Assembly (NCBI GenBank): GCA_027031505.1
Contig: JALVQH010000275.1
Coordinates: forward strand, 1-10,357
Direction: 5' to 3'
Source: Campylobacteraceae bacterium
Lineage (GTDB): Bacteria; Campylobacterota; Campylobacteria; Campylobacterales; Sulfurovaceae
DNA length: 10,357 bases
Below, one piece after another: positions 1-7,420 of this stretch. The translations under genes and the position numbers were made by a program. Within the stretch, counting starts at the first letter, position 1. Each line of letters begins with the position of its first letter. The notes beneath the pieces are model-generated. The model had not been told where the DNA came from. It saw nothing but the letters and a program-made list of their open reading frames with translations, and did no database searches.

Positions 1-101
1 TCTCTCCAGATATGGAACCCATGCATTGCATTACGCTTGTCAGCCGCATACTATATCAGGAGATATGGCACGAGTAAAATGCTGAGCGCGGGGACAAAAA
101 A

Positions 102-122
102 GGAGCAGGGACTTCAGTCCCG
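102..122 (+). repeat. REP-like palindromic repeat, copy A
   Basis: The element is GGAGCA followed by the palindrome GGGACT-TC-AGTCCC and a G. The reverse complement of the whole 21-bp unit occurs perfectly at 257-277 and with one mismatch at 328-348. Palindromes of this GGGACTnnAGTCCC type are typical of REP elements mobilised by REP-associated tyrosine (Y1) transposases; that assignment is from family knowledge, since no such transposase is in the window. Confidence 0.75.
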
Positions 123-207
123 TTGCTTGTTCCTGCGTTGCACGTGGAGGCACATCTCTTGTTTCCACGTTTCGAGGCTGTGAAAGAACATGCGCTTTTA
201 AGGAATA

Positions 208-221
208 GGGGCTTTAGCCCC
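208..221. repeat. REP-like palindrome, GGGGCT variant (copy B)
   Basis: The perfect palindrome GGGGCT-TT-AGCCCC lies midway between copy A and its inverted partner. It has the architecture of the other copies (6-bp arms, 2-nt centre) with a different arm base and lacks the GGAGCA flank. It is immediately followed by the imperfect inverted repeat TTAAAATGG-TG-CCATTTAA at 223-241. Confidence 0.65.
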
Positions 222-256
222 GTTAAAATGGTGCCATTTAATGGGGATTCATTGTG

Positions 257-277
257 CGGGACTGAAGTCCCTGCTCC
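257..277 (-). repeat. REP-like palindromic repeat, copy C (inverted)
   Basis: This is a perfect 21-bp reverse complement of copy A at 102-122: palindrome GGGACT-GA-AGTCCC followed by TGCTCC. With copy A it forms an inverted pair enclosing about 134 bp, the arrangement of a REPIN or a small non-autonomous element. Confidence 0.75.
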
Positions 278-327
278 AAAATCCCTGAGTTCTTGCGCAG
301 TCTCACAATATGGGAATGAGGATGAGA

Positions 328-348
328 CGGGACGGAAGTCCCTGCTCC
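328..348 (-). repeat. REP-like palindromic repeat, copy D (inverted)
   Basis: Same orientation as copy C with one substitution (GGGACG instead of GGGACT), which breaks one base pair of the palindrome. The TGCTCC flank is retained. Together with A to C it shows a local cluster of one repeat family. Confidence 0.7.
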
Positions 349-519
349 TCGTTGGCGCGATACACCAAACGGATACGGGGGTGTCTGGCCGGAATCCCGC
401 AGATGAGAAGTGCCTGCGCGGAGCGTGCTACATTCACTCTGCGGCCTCTCTGCCTGCGGGCATGGTACTGTCGCGCCCGGCATCGCAAGGACTCTGCCGG
501 GTGTGCGAGAAATGAGAGG

Positions 520-653
520 TTCAACACACGTTCGGATCATTACTGGTCGTCGACGAGGAGTACGCGTGGTTCGTCAGCTTCGACAACGGCTACGACTATT
601 GTTACTATAAGTCCTATTCCGACTATGTCCGGTGCGTCCGAGCCGGAGAGTGA
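520..653 (+). pseudogene. 3' remnant of a DUF1566 (Lcl C-terminal-like) gene, frameshifted
   Basis: The frame ending at the TGA at 651-653 encodes EEYAWFVSFDNG, then a tyrosine-rich stretch and YVRCVRAGE. This is the typical end of DUF1566/Lcl C-terminal domains, found in many secreted proteins and lipoproteins. Just upstream, the neighbouring frame encodes DHYWSST (535-555), the motif that normally directly precedes this end. The two halves are in different frames, so one base has probably been lost near 553-555. No start codon, signal peptide or N-terminal domain is visible upstream; the 5' part is gone or unrecognisable. I call it a decayed gene; function of the parent protein is unknown. 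The terminator at 702-724 probably belonged to it. Confidence 0.7.
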
Positions 654-701
654 GTTGACTTTTTGATAATGAAAAATGAAAGACGGGGTGGGGTGGTGCA
701 G

Positions 702-724
702 GGTGCCGCAATAGCGCACCTTTT
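702..724 (+). terminator. Intrinsic terminator downstream of the DUF1566 remnant
   Basis: The stem GGTG-(bulged C)-CGC pairs with GCG-CACC around an AATA loop and is followed by TTTT (721-724). It points along the plus strand, so it fits the decayed gene upstream rather than the convergent DHH gene, for which the T-run would be on the wrong side. Confidence 0.6.
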
Positions 725-786
725 CGTCATCTTGAAGATTGGTTGATGGTGTTGTGGTATAAAATTTAGGGGTCAGGAACTAAATC

Positions 787-1836
787 TTAATTCTCCTCCA
801 GTTTCCCATGGATGTACTCCTGCACAAATGCCCGGATCTCGGAGTAGACGAACGAGTCTTTGTAATCCTTGATCTTGCCGCCGGCGGCGTTGGGATGGCC
901 GCCGCCGTTGCCGATGAGCTCGGCCATGGCGGAGACATCGAGTTTGTTGTTGGAGCGCAGCGAAAAGTTGCCGCGGCTGTTGACGTCCATGTAGAAATCA
1001 TAGTCGGGGTTGGCGGTGAGGAAGGCGTTGCCGATGAGGGAAGTGTTGCCCGCACTGTAGGTGAGGATCCCCTTGTGGTCGCCGTAGCGAATTGTCAGGC
1101 GTTGCTTCTCTTTGGTGAGCAGACGGGCAATGTAATCGGCGACAAGATTGTCTTTGGTATCGTTTTTTCCCTCGCGGAAAAAGGCTTTTTTGATCCCGTG
1201 GAGGTCGTCGTCGAGGACGATGGGGGCGTCGGGGAGGGCTGCCCGCTCGCGCGCGGCGTCGATGAGGGTGAGTTTGAAGGTGCGGTCTTCGGCGGGGAAA
1301 AGGACGCGGTTGATCTCGCGCGCGCCGGAGATCATCCCCAGCCCCACTTTGCCGTATTCAAAGTGGGGATCGTGCTCCTGCCAGATGTCGATGGCGTTGA
1401 TCGTCTCGACAATGGGGCGATACGCCTCCTCCGGGTCGAAGCTCCATCGTTTCCGCAACCAGTCGTAGGTGATGAGGGTGGCGCAGCGGGTGGTGTCGAG
1501 GGTGTACCACTCGGTATGGCGCTCGGCGGTGTTTTTCCCCGTGCCGTGGTGGTCGAGGAGTTGGAGACCGGCACCGACACGGGTCGCTTCCCGTTCGATC
1601 CACCGAGCCTCTTTGGCGGTGAGGTTGAGATCGGTGATGAGGATGAGGCGGTCGTCGGCTGTTTTGCCGGTGAACCGATCCCGTTCGATCTGGGTAATAA
1701 TCTCTTCGAGGCGGGCGGTCACCTCGGAGCCGTAGTTGGCGTTGTAGAAATGGGCACGCTCAAACACTCTGGCGGTGAGATACTGGCAGCCGTAGCCGTC
1801 GAGGTCGATGTGGGAAAGGTGATAAACAACTGGCAT
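787..1836 (-). CDS. DHH/DHHA1-family phosphoesterase
   Basis: A 349-residue member of the DHH phosphoesterase superfamily, metal-dependent enzymes that cleave phosphodiester or phosphomonoester bonds (oligoribonucleases/pAp phosphatases such as NrnA, cyclic dinucleotide phosphodiesterases). Visible motifs in order: HIDLDG (H9, D11, D13), ITDL with D69, LDHHG with D95-H96-H97, AIDIW with D150, and the C-terminal DHHA1 glycine motif GGGHPNAAGG at 311-320. All metal-binding motifs are intact and there is no signal peptide or membrane segment, so it should be an active cytoplasmic enzyme. It starts 10 bases after the Rrf2 stop on the same strand and is probably co-transcribed with it. The ribosome-binding site is weak (AAAGA-like), which hints at coupling to the upstream gene. 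It resembles the H. pylori DHH protein encoded near flhA and rpsO. The exact substrate cannot be told from sequence. Confidence 0.9.
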   Translation of the reverse strand: MPVVYHLSHIDLDGYGCQYLTARVFERAHFYNANYGSEVTARLEEIITQIERDRFTGKTADDRLILITDLNLTAKEARWIEREATRVGAGLQLLDHHGTGKNTAERHTEWYTLDTTRCATLITYDWLRKRWSFDPEEAYRPIVETINAIDIWQEHDPHFEYGKVGLGMISGAREINRVLFPAEDRTFKLTLIDAARERAALPDAPIVLDDDLHGIKKAFFREGKNDTKDNLVADYIARLLTKEKQRLTIRYGDHKGILTYSAGNTSLIGNAFLTANPDYDFYMDVNSRGNFSLRSNNKLDVSAMAELIGNGGGHPNAAGGKIKDYKDSFVYSEIRAFVQEYIHGKLEEN

Positions 1837-1846
1837 GGTAATGTCT

Positions 1847-2251
1847 TTAGCTTTTGAAGATTTGGTCGAGTGTCAATTCGCGCAGGAAGAGATCGATCCG
1901 CATCTGGAACCGGGTCAGAAACGGGGAAATAGCACACCCACCGATATCTCCGTTGGGGCAGGTGTCACTGTATTGGGTACAGTCAAATACCGCCGCCGCT
2001 TTTCCTTCGGCGGCGAGAATGACATCGTAAACAGAGATGCTTTCAAGATCCCGCTCAAGAGCAAAGCCTCCGTGAGCTCCCCGGTGAGAGATGACGATCT
2101 TCTCTTTGGCCAGACTCTGGAGGATTTTTGCGAGAAAGCTTTTGGGGATGCAAAGTTCAGCCGCAAGGTGTTCTGCCCCTATCGGTGTATCGGATTGACG
2201 AATCTTGTCCAGGGACAAAAGGGCGTATTCGCTGGCGCGGGTCAGGAGCAT
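1847..2251 (-). CDS. Rrf2-family transcriptional regulator
   Basis: A 134-residue Rrf2-type winged-helix regulator. It begins MLLTRASEYALLSL, the standard Rrf2 N-terminus; I choose this ATG at 2251 because it follows AAAGG with a 6-base gap, whereas the frame stays open further upstream without family similarity. The helix-turn-helix covers roughly residues 25-52 (IPKSFLAKILQSL), and the wing carries RGAHGGFAL (58-65). Three cysteines, C91, C98 and C106, sit where IscR, NsrR and RirA bind an Fe-S cluster, so it may sense iron-sulphur status, NO or redox. It is divergent from rpsO and directly upstream of the DHH gene. A palindrome over its probable -10 suggests autorepression. Which effector it senses and which genes it controls are unknown. 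Confidence 0.9.
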   Translation of the reverse strand: MLLTRASEYALLSLDKIRQSDTPIGAEHLAAELCIPKSFLAKILQSLAKEKIVISHRGAHGGFALERDLESISVYDVILAAEGKAAAVFDCTQYSDTCPNGDIGGCAISPFLTRFQMRIDLFLRELTLDQIFKS

Positions 2252-2263
2252 AACAAACCTTTC

Positions 2264-2297
2264 GGGGCACAACCCCCTCCGTCTCTGTTCCGACGGA
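2264..2297 (-). promoter_or_regulatory. Two tandem hairpins in the Rrf2 leader
   Basis: Reading along the Rrf2 mRNA, a 6-bp hairpin TCCGTC-(8 nt)-GACGGA (2297 to 2278) is followed at once by GGGG-TTGTG-CCCC (2276 to 2264), and the AAAGG ribosome-binding site comes right after. Two stems so close to the start could modulate translation. On the plus strand the first stem is followed by AGTTTT and could act as a weak terminator upstream of rpsO. The pairing is seen; the regulatory role is inferred. Confidence 0.4.
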
Positions 2298-2304
2298 AGT
2301 TTTA

Positions 2305-2326
2305 ATTCAGAGTATTTTACTCGAAT
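2305..2326 (-). promoter_or_regulatory. Candidate Rrf2 operator over its own -10 box
   Basis: A near-palindrome ATTC-a-GAGTA-TTT-TACTC-GAAT: nine base pairs with one unpaired A. Its centre on the minus strand reads TAAAAT (2319 to 2314), a fair -10 box for the Rrf2 gene whose start lies about 60 bases away. Rrf2 proteins bind AT-rich palindromes and commonly repress themselves, which fits. No good -35 is visible. Confidence 0.45.
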
Positions 2327-2380
2327 AGGGTTTAAAATCGCCCATAGGGCTCCCATTATCTCCTTTGAAGATAATATCAG

Positions 2381-2414
2381 TATAATGCCACACCTAAAAT
2401 TACCAATCAGGAGG
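2381..2414 (+). promoter_or_regulatory. rpsO -10 box and ribosome-binding site
   Basis: A perfect TATAAT at 2381-2386 lies about 34 bases before the start codon and a perfect AGGAGG at 2409-2414 lies five bases before it. No recognisable -35 is present at normal spacing, which is usual for sigma-70 promoters in Campylobacterota. Confidence 0.65.
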
Positions 2415-2419
2415 TCAAT

Positions 2420-2689
2420 ATGGCTTTGGATTCGGCGAAAAAACAGGAGATTATCGCTAAATACGGACGCAGTGAGAACGATACAGGTTCTACAGAAGTA
2501 CAGGTGGCATTGCTGACGGAGCGGATTCTTTATCTGACCGAGCACCTCAAAACGAATAAAAAAGACCACTCCTCACGCCTCGGTCTACTCAAACTTGTCG
2601 GACAGCGCCGTCGTCTTATGCGTTATCTGCGCCGGACAGATTTCGGCCGCTATACTGCGATCAAAGAAGCCCTCGGTCTTCGTAACTGA
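2420..2689 (+). CDS. rpsO: 30S ribosomal protein S15
   Basis: An 89-residue protein, exactly the usual length of bacterial S15. It binds 16S rRNA helices early in small-subunit assembly and bridges to the large subunit. Diagnostic stretches are visible: [13 protein letters not shown] (residues 24-36), [15 protein letters not shown] (39-53), [13 protein letters not shown] (55-67) and the C-terminal YLRRTD followed by Y(T)[10 protein letters not shown]. The ATG at 2420 has a perfect AGGAGG five bases upstream. It stands alone, divergent from the Rrf2 gene, and no clear T-tailed terminator follows, only a palindromic repeat. Confidence 0.98.
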   Translation: MALDSAKKQEIIAKYGRSENDTGSTEVQVALLTERILYLTEHLKTNKKDHSSRLGLLKLVGQRRRLMRYLRRTDFGRYTAIKEALGLRN

Positions 2690-2701
2690 GTTCTTTTTAT
2701 T

Positions 2702-2723
2702 GTCGGGGTGAGGGCACCCCGAC
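2702..2723. repeat. GTCGGGGTG palindrome after rpsO
   Basis: A perfect 9-bp stem GTCGGGGTG-AGGG-CACCCCGAC just after rpsO. It lacks a downstream T-run on the plus strand, so it is not a standard terminator, although it could protect the rpsO 3' end. The sequence, including the trailing CTACAG, looks like a dispersed palindromic repeat of a second family. Repeat status needs a genome-wide count. Confidence 0.55.
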
Positions 2724-2767
2724 CTACAGTACCCTTTTACCCTCTGCCCATCACTACCCACCATTTA

Positions 2768-2811
2768 CCAATACACCAATACGCCAATGCACCAATGCAC
2801 CAATGCACCAA
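2768..2811 (+). repeat. 8-bp tandem repeat (CCAATRCA units)
   Basis: Five consecutive 8-bp units, CCAATACA, CCAATACG, then CCAATGCA three times, followed by a partial CCAA. It lies in the spacer between rpsO and grpE, upstream of the grpE promoter. The preceding 2735-2767 is low-complexity and related (TACC/CCATTTACC). No coding function is visible. Confidence 0.8.
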
Positions 2812-2867
2812 GTACATACATTTAGCTATAACGACTAAACTTTATTTTACAATTTATATAAACTTCA

Positions 2868-2898
2868 CTTGACAAATGATCACTCAATATACTATAAT
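2868..2898 (+). promoter_or_regulatory. grpE-dnaK promoter overlapped by a HAIR (HspR) operator
   Basis: A consensus -35 TTGACA (2869-2874) and -10 TATAAT (2893-2898) are separated by 18 bases; this is the strongest promoter in the window. Over the -35 sits CTTGACA-N7-ACTCAAT (2868-2888), matching the HAIR consensus CTTGAGT-N7-ACTCAAG at 11 of 14 arm positions with exact spacing. HspR, a MerR-type repressor, binds HAIR sites and controls chaperone genes in Helicobacter, Campylobacter and Streptomyces. Two of the three mismatches, both in the left arm, lie where the site must also be TTGACA. No CIRCE (HrcA) element is seen. Confidence 0.65.
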
Positions 2899-2928
2899 CT
2901 CTTCAAAGAATACCCAAAGGAGATGATC

Positions 2929-3507
2929 ATGAGTGATCCCAAAAAGGAAAAAGAGCCCGAAACGATCGAAGAGGCGGTCGAAGAGACGACAGAGGAAGAG
3001 GCGGCACAGGAAGAAGCCAAGCTGAGTCCGGAGGAGGAGTGCCGGAAAGAACTGGACGAAGCCAGAGCGGCGCTGGCCGAGGCAGAGGAGAAGGTGCTGC
3101 GGATCCACGCCGACTTCGAGAACAGCAAGAAGCGTCTCGAGAAAGACAAAGCCAATGCCGTGGCGTTTGCCAACGAATCGTTCGCATCGGACATGCTGAC
3201 TATTCTCGATTCGTTTGAGAGTGCATTTACGTCGATCGATCAGATCGATACCGACGATGCCGCCGAAGCGCTGCAGAAGATCAAGGAGGGGCTGGAGTTG
3301 ACCTACAACCAGACCCTCAGTGTCCTCAAAAAGCACGGCGTCGAAGAGGTGGCTCACGAAGGGGAGTTCGACCCGGAGGTGCATCAGGCCATTATGCAGG
3401 TGGAGAGCGAAGAGCATGAGTCCGGTCACGTGGTGCAGGTGATGCAGAAAGGGTACAAAATGAAAGAGCGTACCCTTCGACCTGCGATGGTGAGTACCGC
3501 AAAATAG
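2929..3507 (+). CDS. grpE: Nucleotide exchange factor GrpE
   Basis: A 192-residue GrpE, the co-chaperone that makes DnaK release ADP and so reset its substrate-binding cycle. The first 40 or so residues are very acidic and probably disordered; residues about 38-135 form the long helices through which GrpE dimerises ([10 protein letters not shown] at 65-74); the C-terminal beta domain carries the signature [10 protein letters not shown] (147-156), then [24 protein letters not shown] place the start at 2929 because AAAGGAG lies six bases upstream; a longer reading from 2869 would begin inside the -35 box and an in-frame ATG at 2923 abuts the ribosome-binding site. hrcA, which precedes grpE in many Campylobacterota, is not upstream; rpsO is. 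dnaK follows 79 bases downstream. Confidence 0.96.
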   Translation: MSDPKKEKEPETIEEAVEETTEEEAAQEEAKLSPEEECRKELDEARAALAEAEEKVLRIHADFENSKKRLEKDKANAVAFANESFASDMLTILDSFESAFTSIDQIDTDDAAEALQKIKEGLELTYNQTLSVLKKHGVEEVAHEGEFDPEVHQAIMQVESEEHESGHVVQVMQKGYKMKERTLRPAMVSTAK

Positions 3508-3512
3508 GCGAT

Positions 3513-3555
3513 TGCAACTCAGGTTGCATTGCTTTTCCTGCAAACACATTACAAT
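3513..3555 (+). promoter_or_regulatory. grpE-dnaK spacer: hairpin and possible internal promoter
   Basis: A 6-bp hairpin TGCAAC-TCAG-GTTGCA (3513-3528) is followed by TTGCTTTTCC, which resembles a weak terminator or attenuator. Further on, TACAAT (3550-3555) is a plausible -10 with TTGCTT (3529-3534) upstream at a short 15-base spacing. Together they could make dnaK transcript levels differ from grpE. All of this is weak and inferred from pattern. Confidence 0.35.
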
Positions 3556-3586
3556 ACGGGCAAATTATACCAAACAGGAGTCTATC

Positions 3587-5461
<1,875 letters not shown>

Positions 5462-5478
5462 GTTTTCTTCCAAAAAGA

Positions 5479-5505
5479 GAGGTGACTTCGGTCGCTTCTC
5501 ACCTC
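5479..5505 (+). terminator. Terminator after dnaK
   Basis: A 7-bp stem GAGGTGA/TCACCTC encloses 13 bases; an alternative inner stem GAC-TTCG-GTC has a stable UUCG-type loop. ATTTGTATT follows on the plus strand and AAAAA precedes it, so it could work in both directions. It lies 18 bases after the dnaK stop. Confidence 0.6.
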
Positions 5506-5612
5506 ATTTGTATTCAATCTTTACTTATCCAAACACGTAATGACCAGAGTCAGACCTCATCAGAAAAATCCCTCGGCAGGCTCGCATTCACTTTTCAGAA
5601 ACTTAAATAATT

Positions 5613-5658
5613 TATACTTGCATACAAGTATATAAAGTGCTATAATTGTACTTGTATA
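5613..5658 (+). promoter_or_regulatory. Promoter and palindromic operator of the AAA ATPase gene
   Basis: The perfect palindrome TATACTTG-CATA-CAAGTATA (5613-5632) overlaps a -35 box TTGCAT (5618-5623); TATAAT (5641-5646) follows at exactly 17 bases. A third half-site, TACTTGTATA (5649-5658), lies just downstream of the -10, inverted relative to the CAAGTAT arm. Three copies of TACTTGyAT thus bracket the promoter core. This looks like a repressor-controlled or self-controlled promoter; the binding protein is unknown. Confidence 0.6.
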
Positions 5659-5669
5659 AAAGGATAAAT

Positions 5670-6947
5670 ATGAAAGAAACTTTCAAAAAACTCATCGTGA
5701 ATTTTCAGGAGCGGCATTTCGGGCGCATCGTACCACGCGAATACGATATACCGACCGATACCAAAAAAATTGTCTCTTTGATCGGGGTGCGCCGCAGTGG
5801 CAAAACGTATATTTTGTACACACTCATCGAACAACTGCGCCGACAGATCGACAACCGAAACATCATCTACATCAATTTCGAGGACGACAGACTCTATCCG
5901 ATCATGCTCAAAGATTTGGACGGTTTGCTGGAGGGATACTATGAACTGTATCCACAAAAGCGGGATGAAAAAGTCTATCTGTTTTTGGATGAAGTGCAAA
6001 ACATCGAAGGGTGGGAAAAATATGTTCGGCGTATCTATGATACCGAGAATGTACAAATATTTGTTACCGGCTCATCATCCAAGCTCCTCTCAAGCGAGAT
6101 AGCCACCTCCTTGCGTGGACGCACTATCACGTATGAGATTTTCCCCTTCTCCTTCAGAGAATATCTCTCTTACAAAGAGATTGAAGTCAATCTCTACTCC
6201 TCCCGAAGCGTCAGCTACATCCAAAATGCCTTTGGCAGCTATCTGATAGATGGTGGGTTCGCCGAGACATTTGATGCGCGACCCGATGTGCAGAAACGTA
6301 TCCTCAAGGATTACCTTGATCTCGTCATCTACAAAGACGTTGTCGAGCGATACACCATCCGAAACCAAAGCCTGCTCAAGCATCTCATCAAATACATGTT
6401 TGTCAACATGGGAACACTGGTCAGCGTCAACAAACTCTATAATGATTACAAATCCCAGGGGTACAAAGTCGGCAAAGATACACTGATCGACTACATCGCA
6501 TATCTGCAAGAAGCTTACGCGATCTTCACCACGGCTATTTACCGAAATTCGGTGCGAGAAGAACAGCGCAACCCCAAAAAACTCTACGTTATTGACAACG
6601 GTTTCAAGAAGCTTTTTTCGATCTCCCTCTCGGAAGATTACTCAAAACTCTATGAAAATATGGCATTTTTGCATTTACGCCGCAAGAGCAGTGAGATCTA
6701 TTATTTCAAAGGGAAGCAGGAAGTGGATCTCTATATGCATGACGATCAAACGTATCTCGTCAATGTCGCATACACAATTGAGGATGAGAAGACACGAGAG
6801 CGGGAAATACAAGCCTTGCTCGAGGGAATGGTATATTTTCATCTCAACCGTGCGTATCTCGTGACGAAAAGCCGAGATGAGACGATTGAGATTGATGGGA
6901 AAGAGATTGTAGTCGTGCCTATGTGGAAATGGTTACTGGAAGCATAA
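5670..6947 (+). CDS. AAA family ATPase with C-terminal DUF4143 domain
   Basis: A 425-residue protein of the AAA_14/DUF4143 type. Walker A is GVRRSGKT (39-46), Walker B is VYLFLDEVQ (102-110), a sensor-like VTGSSSKLL follows at 132-140, and SLRGR at 147-151 is the usual arginine motif. The C-terminal half (from about 210) is DUF4143-like, with YVIDNGF (306-312), YENMAFLHLRR (328-338) and FKGKQEVDL (346-354); the E..EVD pattern resembles a PD-(D/E)XK nuclease core, which as I recall is the fold assigned to DUF4143. No signal peptide or membrane segment. Families like this are widespread, patchy and of unknown role; defence or toxin-like roles are speculation. The start at 5670 follows AAAGGA with a five-base gap. 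It has its own promoter and is visibly AT-richer than dnaK and ilvA around it, which suggests horizontal gain. It converges on the next gene with a 12-base gap. Confidence 0.88.
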   Translation: MKETFKKLIVNFQERHFGRIVPREYDIPTDTKKIVSLIGVRRSGKTYILYTLIEQLRRQIDNRNIIYINFEDDRLYPIMLKDLDGLLEGYYELYPQKRDEKVYLFLDEVQNIEGWEKYVRRIYDTENVQIFVTGSSSKLLSSEIATSLRGRTITYEIFPFSFREYLSYKEIEVNLYSSRSVSYIQNAFGSYLIDGGFAETFDARPDVQKRILKDYLDLVIYKDVVERYTIRNQSLLKHLIKYMFVNMGTLVSVNKLYNDYKSQGYKVGKDTLIDYIAYLQEAYAIFTTAIYRNSVREEQRNPKKLYVIDNGFKKLFSISLSEDYSKLYENMAFLHLRRKSSEIYYFKGKQEVDLYMHDDQTYLVNVAYTIEDEKTREREIQALLEGMVYFHLNRAYLVTKSRDETIEIDGKEIVVVPMWKWLLEA

Positions 6948-6959
6948 TAAGGTTTCTCG

Positions 6960-7403
6960 TTACCCTCCGATCAACTCCCGGTGCTCCACCATTGCGCACA
7001 TGTTCTGGACGACGTTCATTCCGGCGGCTTTGGCTTTTTCGGCGGCTGCGTTGTTGACGATGCCGATCTGGCTCCAGAAGATTTTGACATCCCCGCGGGC
7101 AATGCAGGCGTCGGCGATGGCATCGAGGGCAGCGGGCTTACGGAAGATCACCACCATGTCGACCGGCTGATCGATCTCGGCGAGTGAGCGGTAGACTTTG
7201 CGTCCGTAGAAATCGTCCCCTTTCGGGTAGATGGGGAACACTTCATAACCGTGTTCGATGAGATATTTGGTGACGCGGTGGCTGTCCTTTTCGGGGTTGG
7301 GGGAGGCGCCAACGACGGCGATGGTGCGGGTCTCTTCGAGATAACGCTTCACTTCGGCTTCGTTGCTGTTGACACGGGGAAATTCGCATTCGATTTTTTC
7401 CAC
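6960..7403 (-). CDS. CoA-binding (YccU-like) protein
   Basis: A 147-residue single-domain protein of the CoA_binding_2 family (YccU-like), a Rossmann fold related to the CoA-binding domain of succinyl-CoA synthetase. Visible are the nucleotide loop IAVVGASPNP (28-37), the strand EVFPIYPKG (54-62), VDMVVIFRKP (81-90), IFWSQIGI (108-115) and the end MNVVQNMCAMVEH with C136. It should be cytoplasmic; the physiological role of this family is not settled. The start is GTG at 7403, chosen because AAGGA lies seven bases upstream and no ATG is better placed. It is divergent from ilvA over only 50 bases and is transcribed alone, converging on the ATPase gene. Confidence 0.88.
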   Translation of the reverse strand: MEKIECEFPRVNSNEAEVKRYLEETRTIAVVGASPNPEKDSHRVTKYLIEHGYEVFPIYPKGDDFYGRKVYRSLAEIDQPVDMVVIFRKPAALDAIADACIARGDVKIFWSQIGIVNNAAAEKAKAAGMNVVQNMCAMVEHRELIGG

Positions 7404-7420
7404 TTTTTGTCCTTATCTTG

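Larger units (their letters stand above)
1..515. other. Gene-free stretch with palindromic repeats
   Basis: I see no convincing gene here. The open frames through it (for example 123-515 on the plus strand) run straight across the palindromic repeats and have no recognisable domain. What it does hold is four short GC-rich palindromes (108-121, 208-221, 258-271, 329-342) and an imperfect AT-rich hairpin at 223-241. The part between about 350 and 515 is GC-rich without visible structure; it may be decayed sequence from the 5' part of the DUF1566 gene whose end lies just downstream. Confidence 0.7.

Noticed and set aside
123..515. A 130-codon plus-strand open frame in the repeat cluster
   Set aside because: It translates straight through three palindromic repeats, has no ribosome-binding site or recognisable domain, and competes with other equally open frames.
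808..1857. A 349-codon plus-strand frame antisense to the DHH gene
   Set aside because: It mirrors the GC-rich DHH gene almost exactly; the minus-strand product has all DHH motifs, while this one is a low-complexity Gly/Val-rich shadow.
1847..2569. A 240-residue version of the Rrf2 protein starting at 2569
   Set aside because: It would run through the divergent promoter and into rpsO; family similarity begins only at the ATG at 2251.
2821..2839. TTTAG-N9-CTAAA as a possible CIRCE (HrcA) element
   Set aside because: Only 5-bp arms match by chance-level symmetry; the CIRCE arms TTAGCACTC and GAGTGCTAA are not present and the register is wrong.
2869..2928. An upstream start for grpE that would add 20 residues
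   Set aside because: The added codons coincide with the -35 and -10 boxes of the grpE promoter, and AAAGGAG points to the ATG at 2929.
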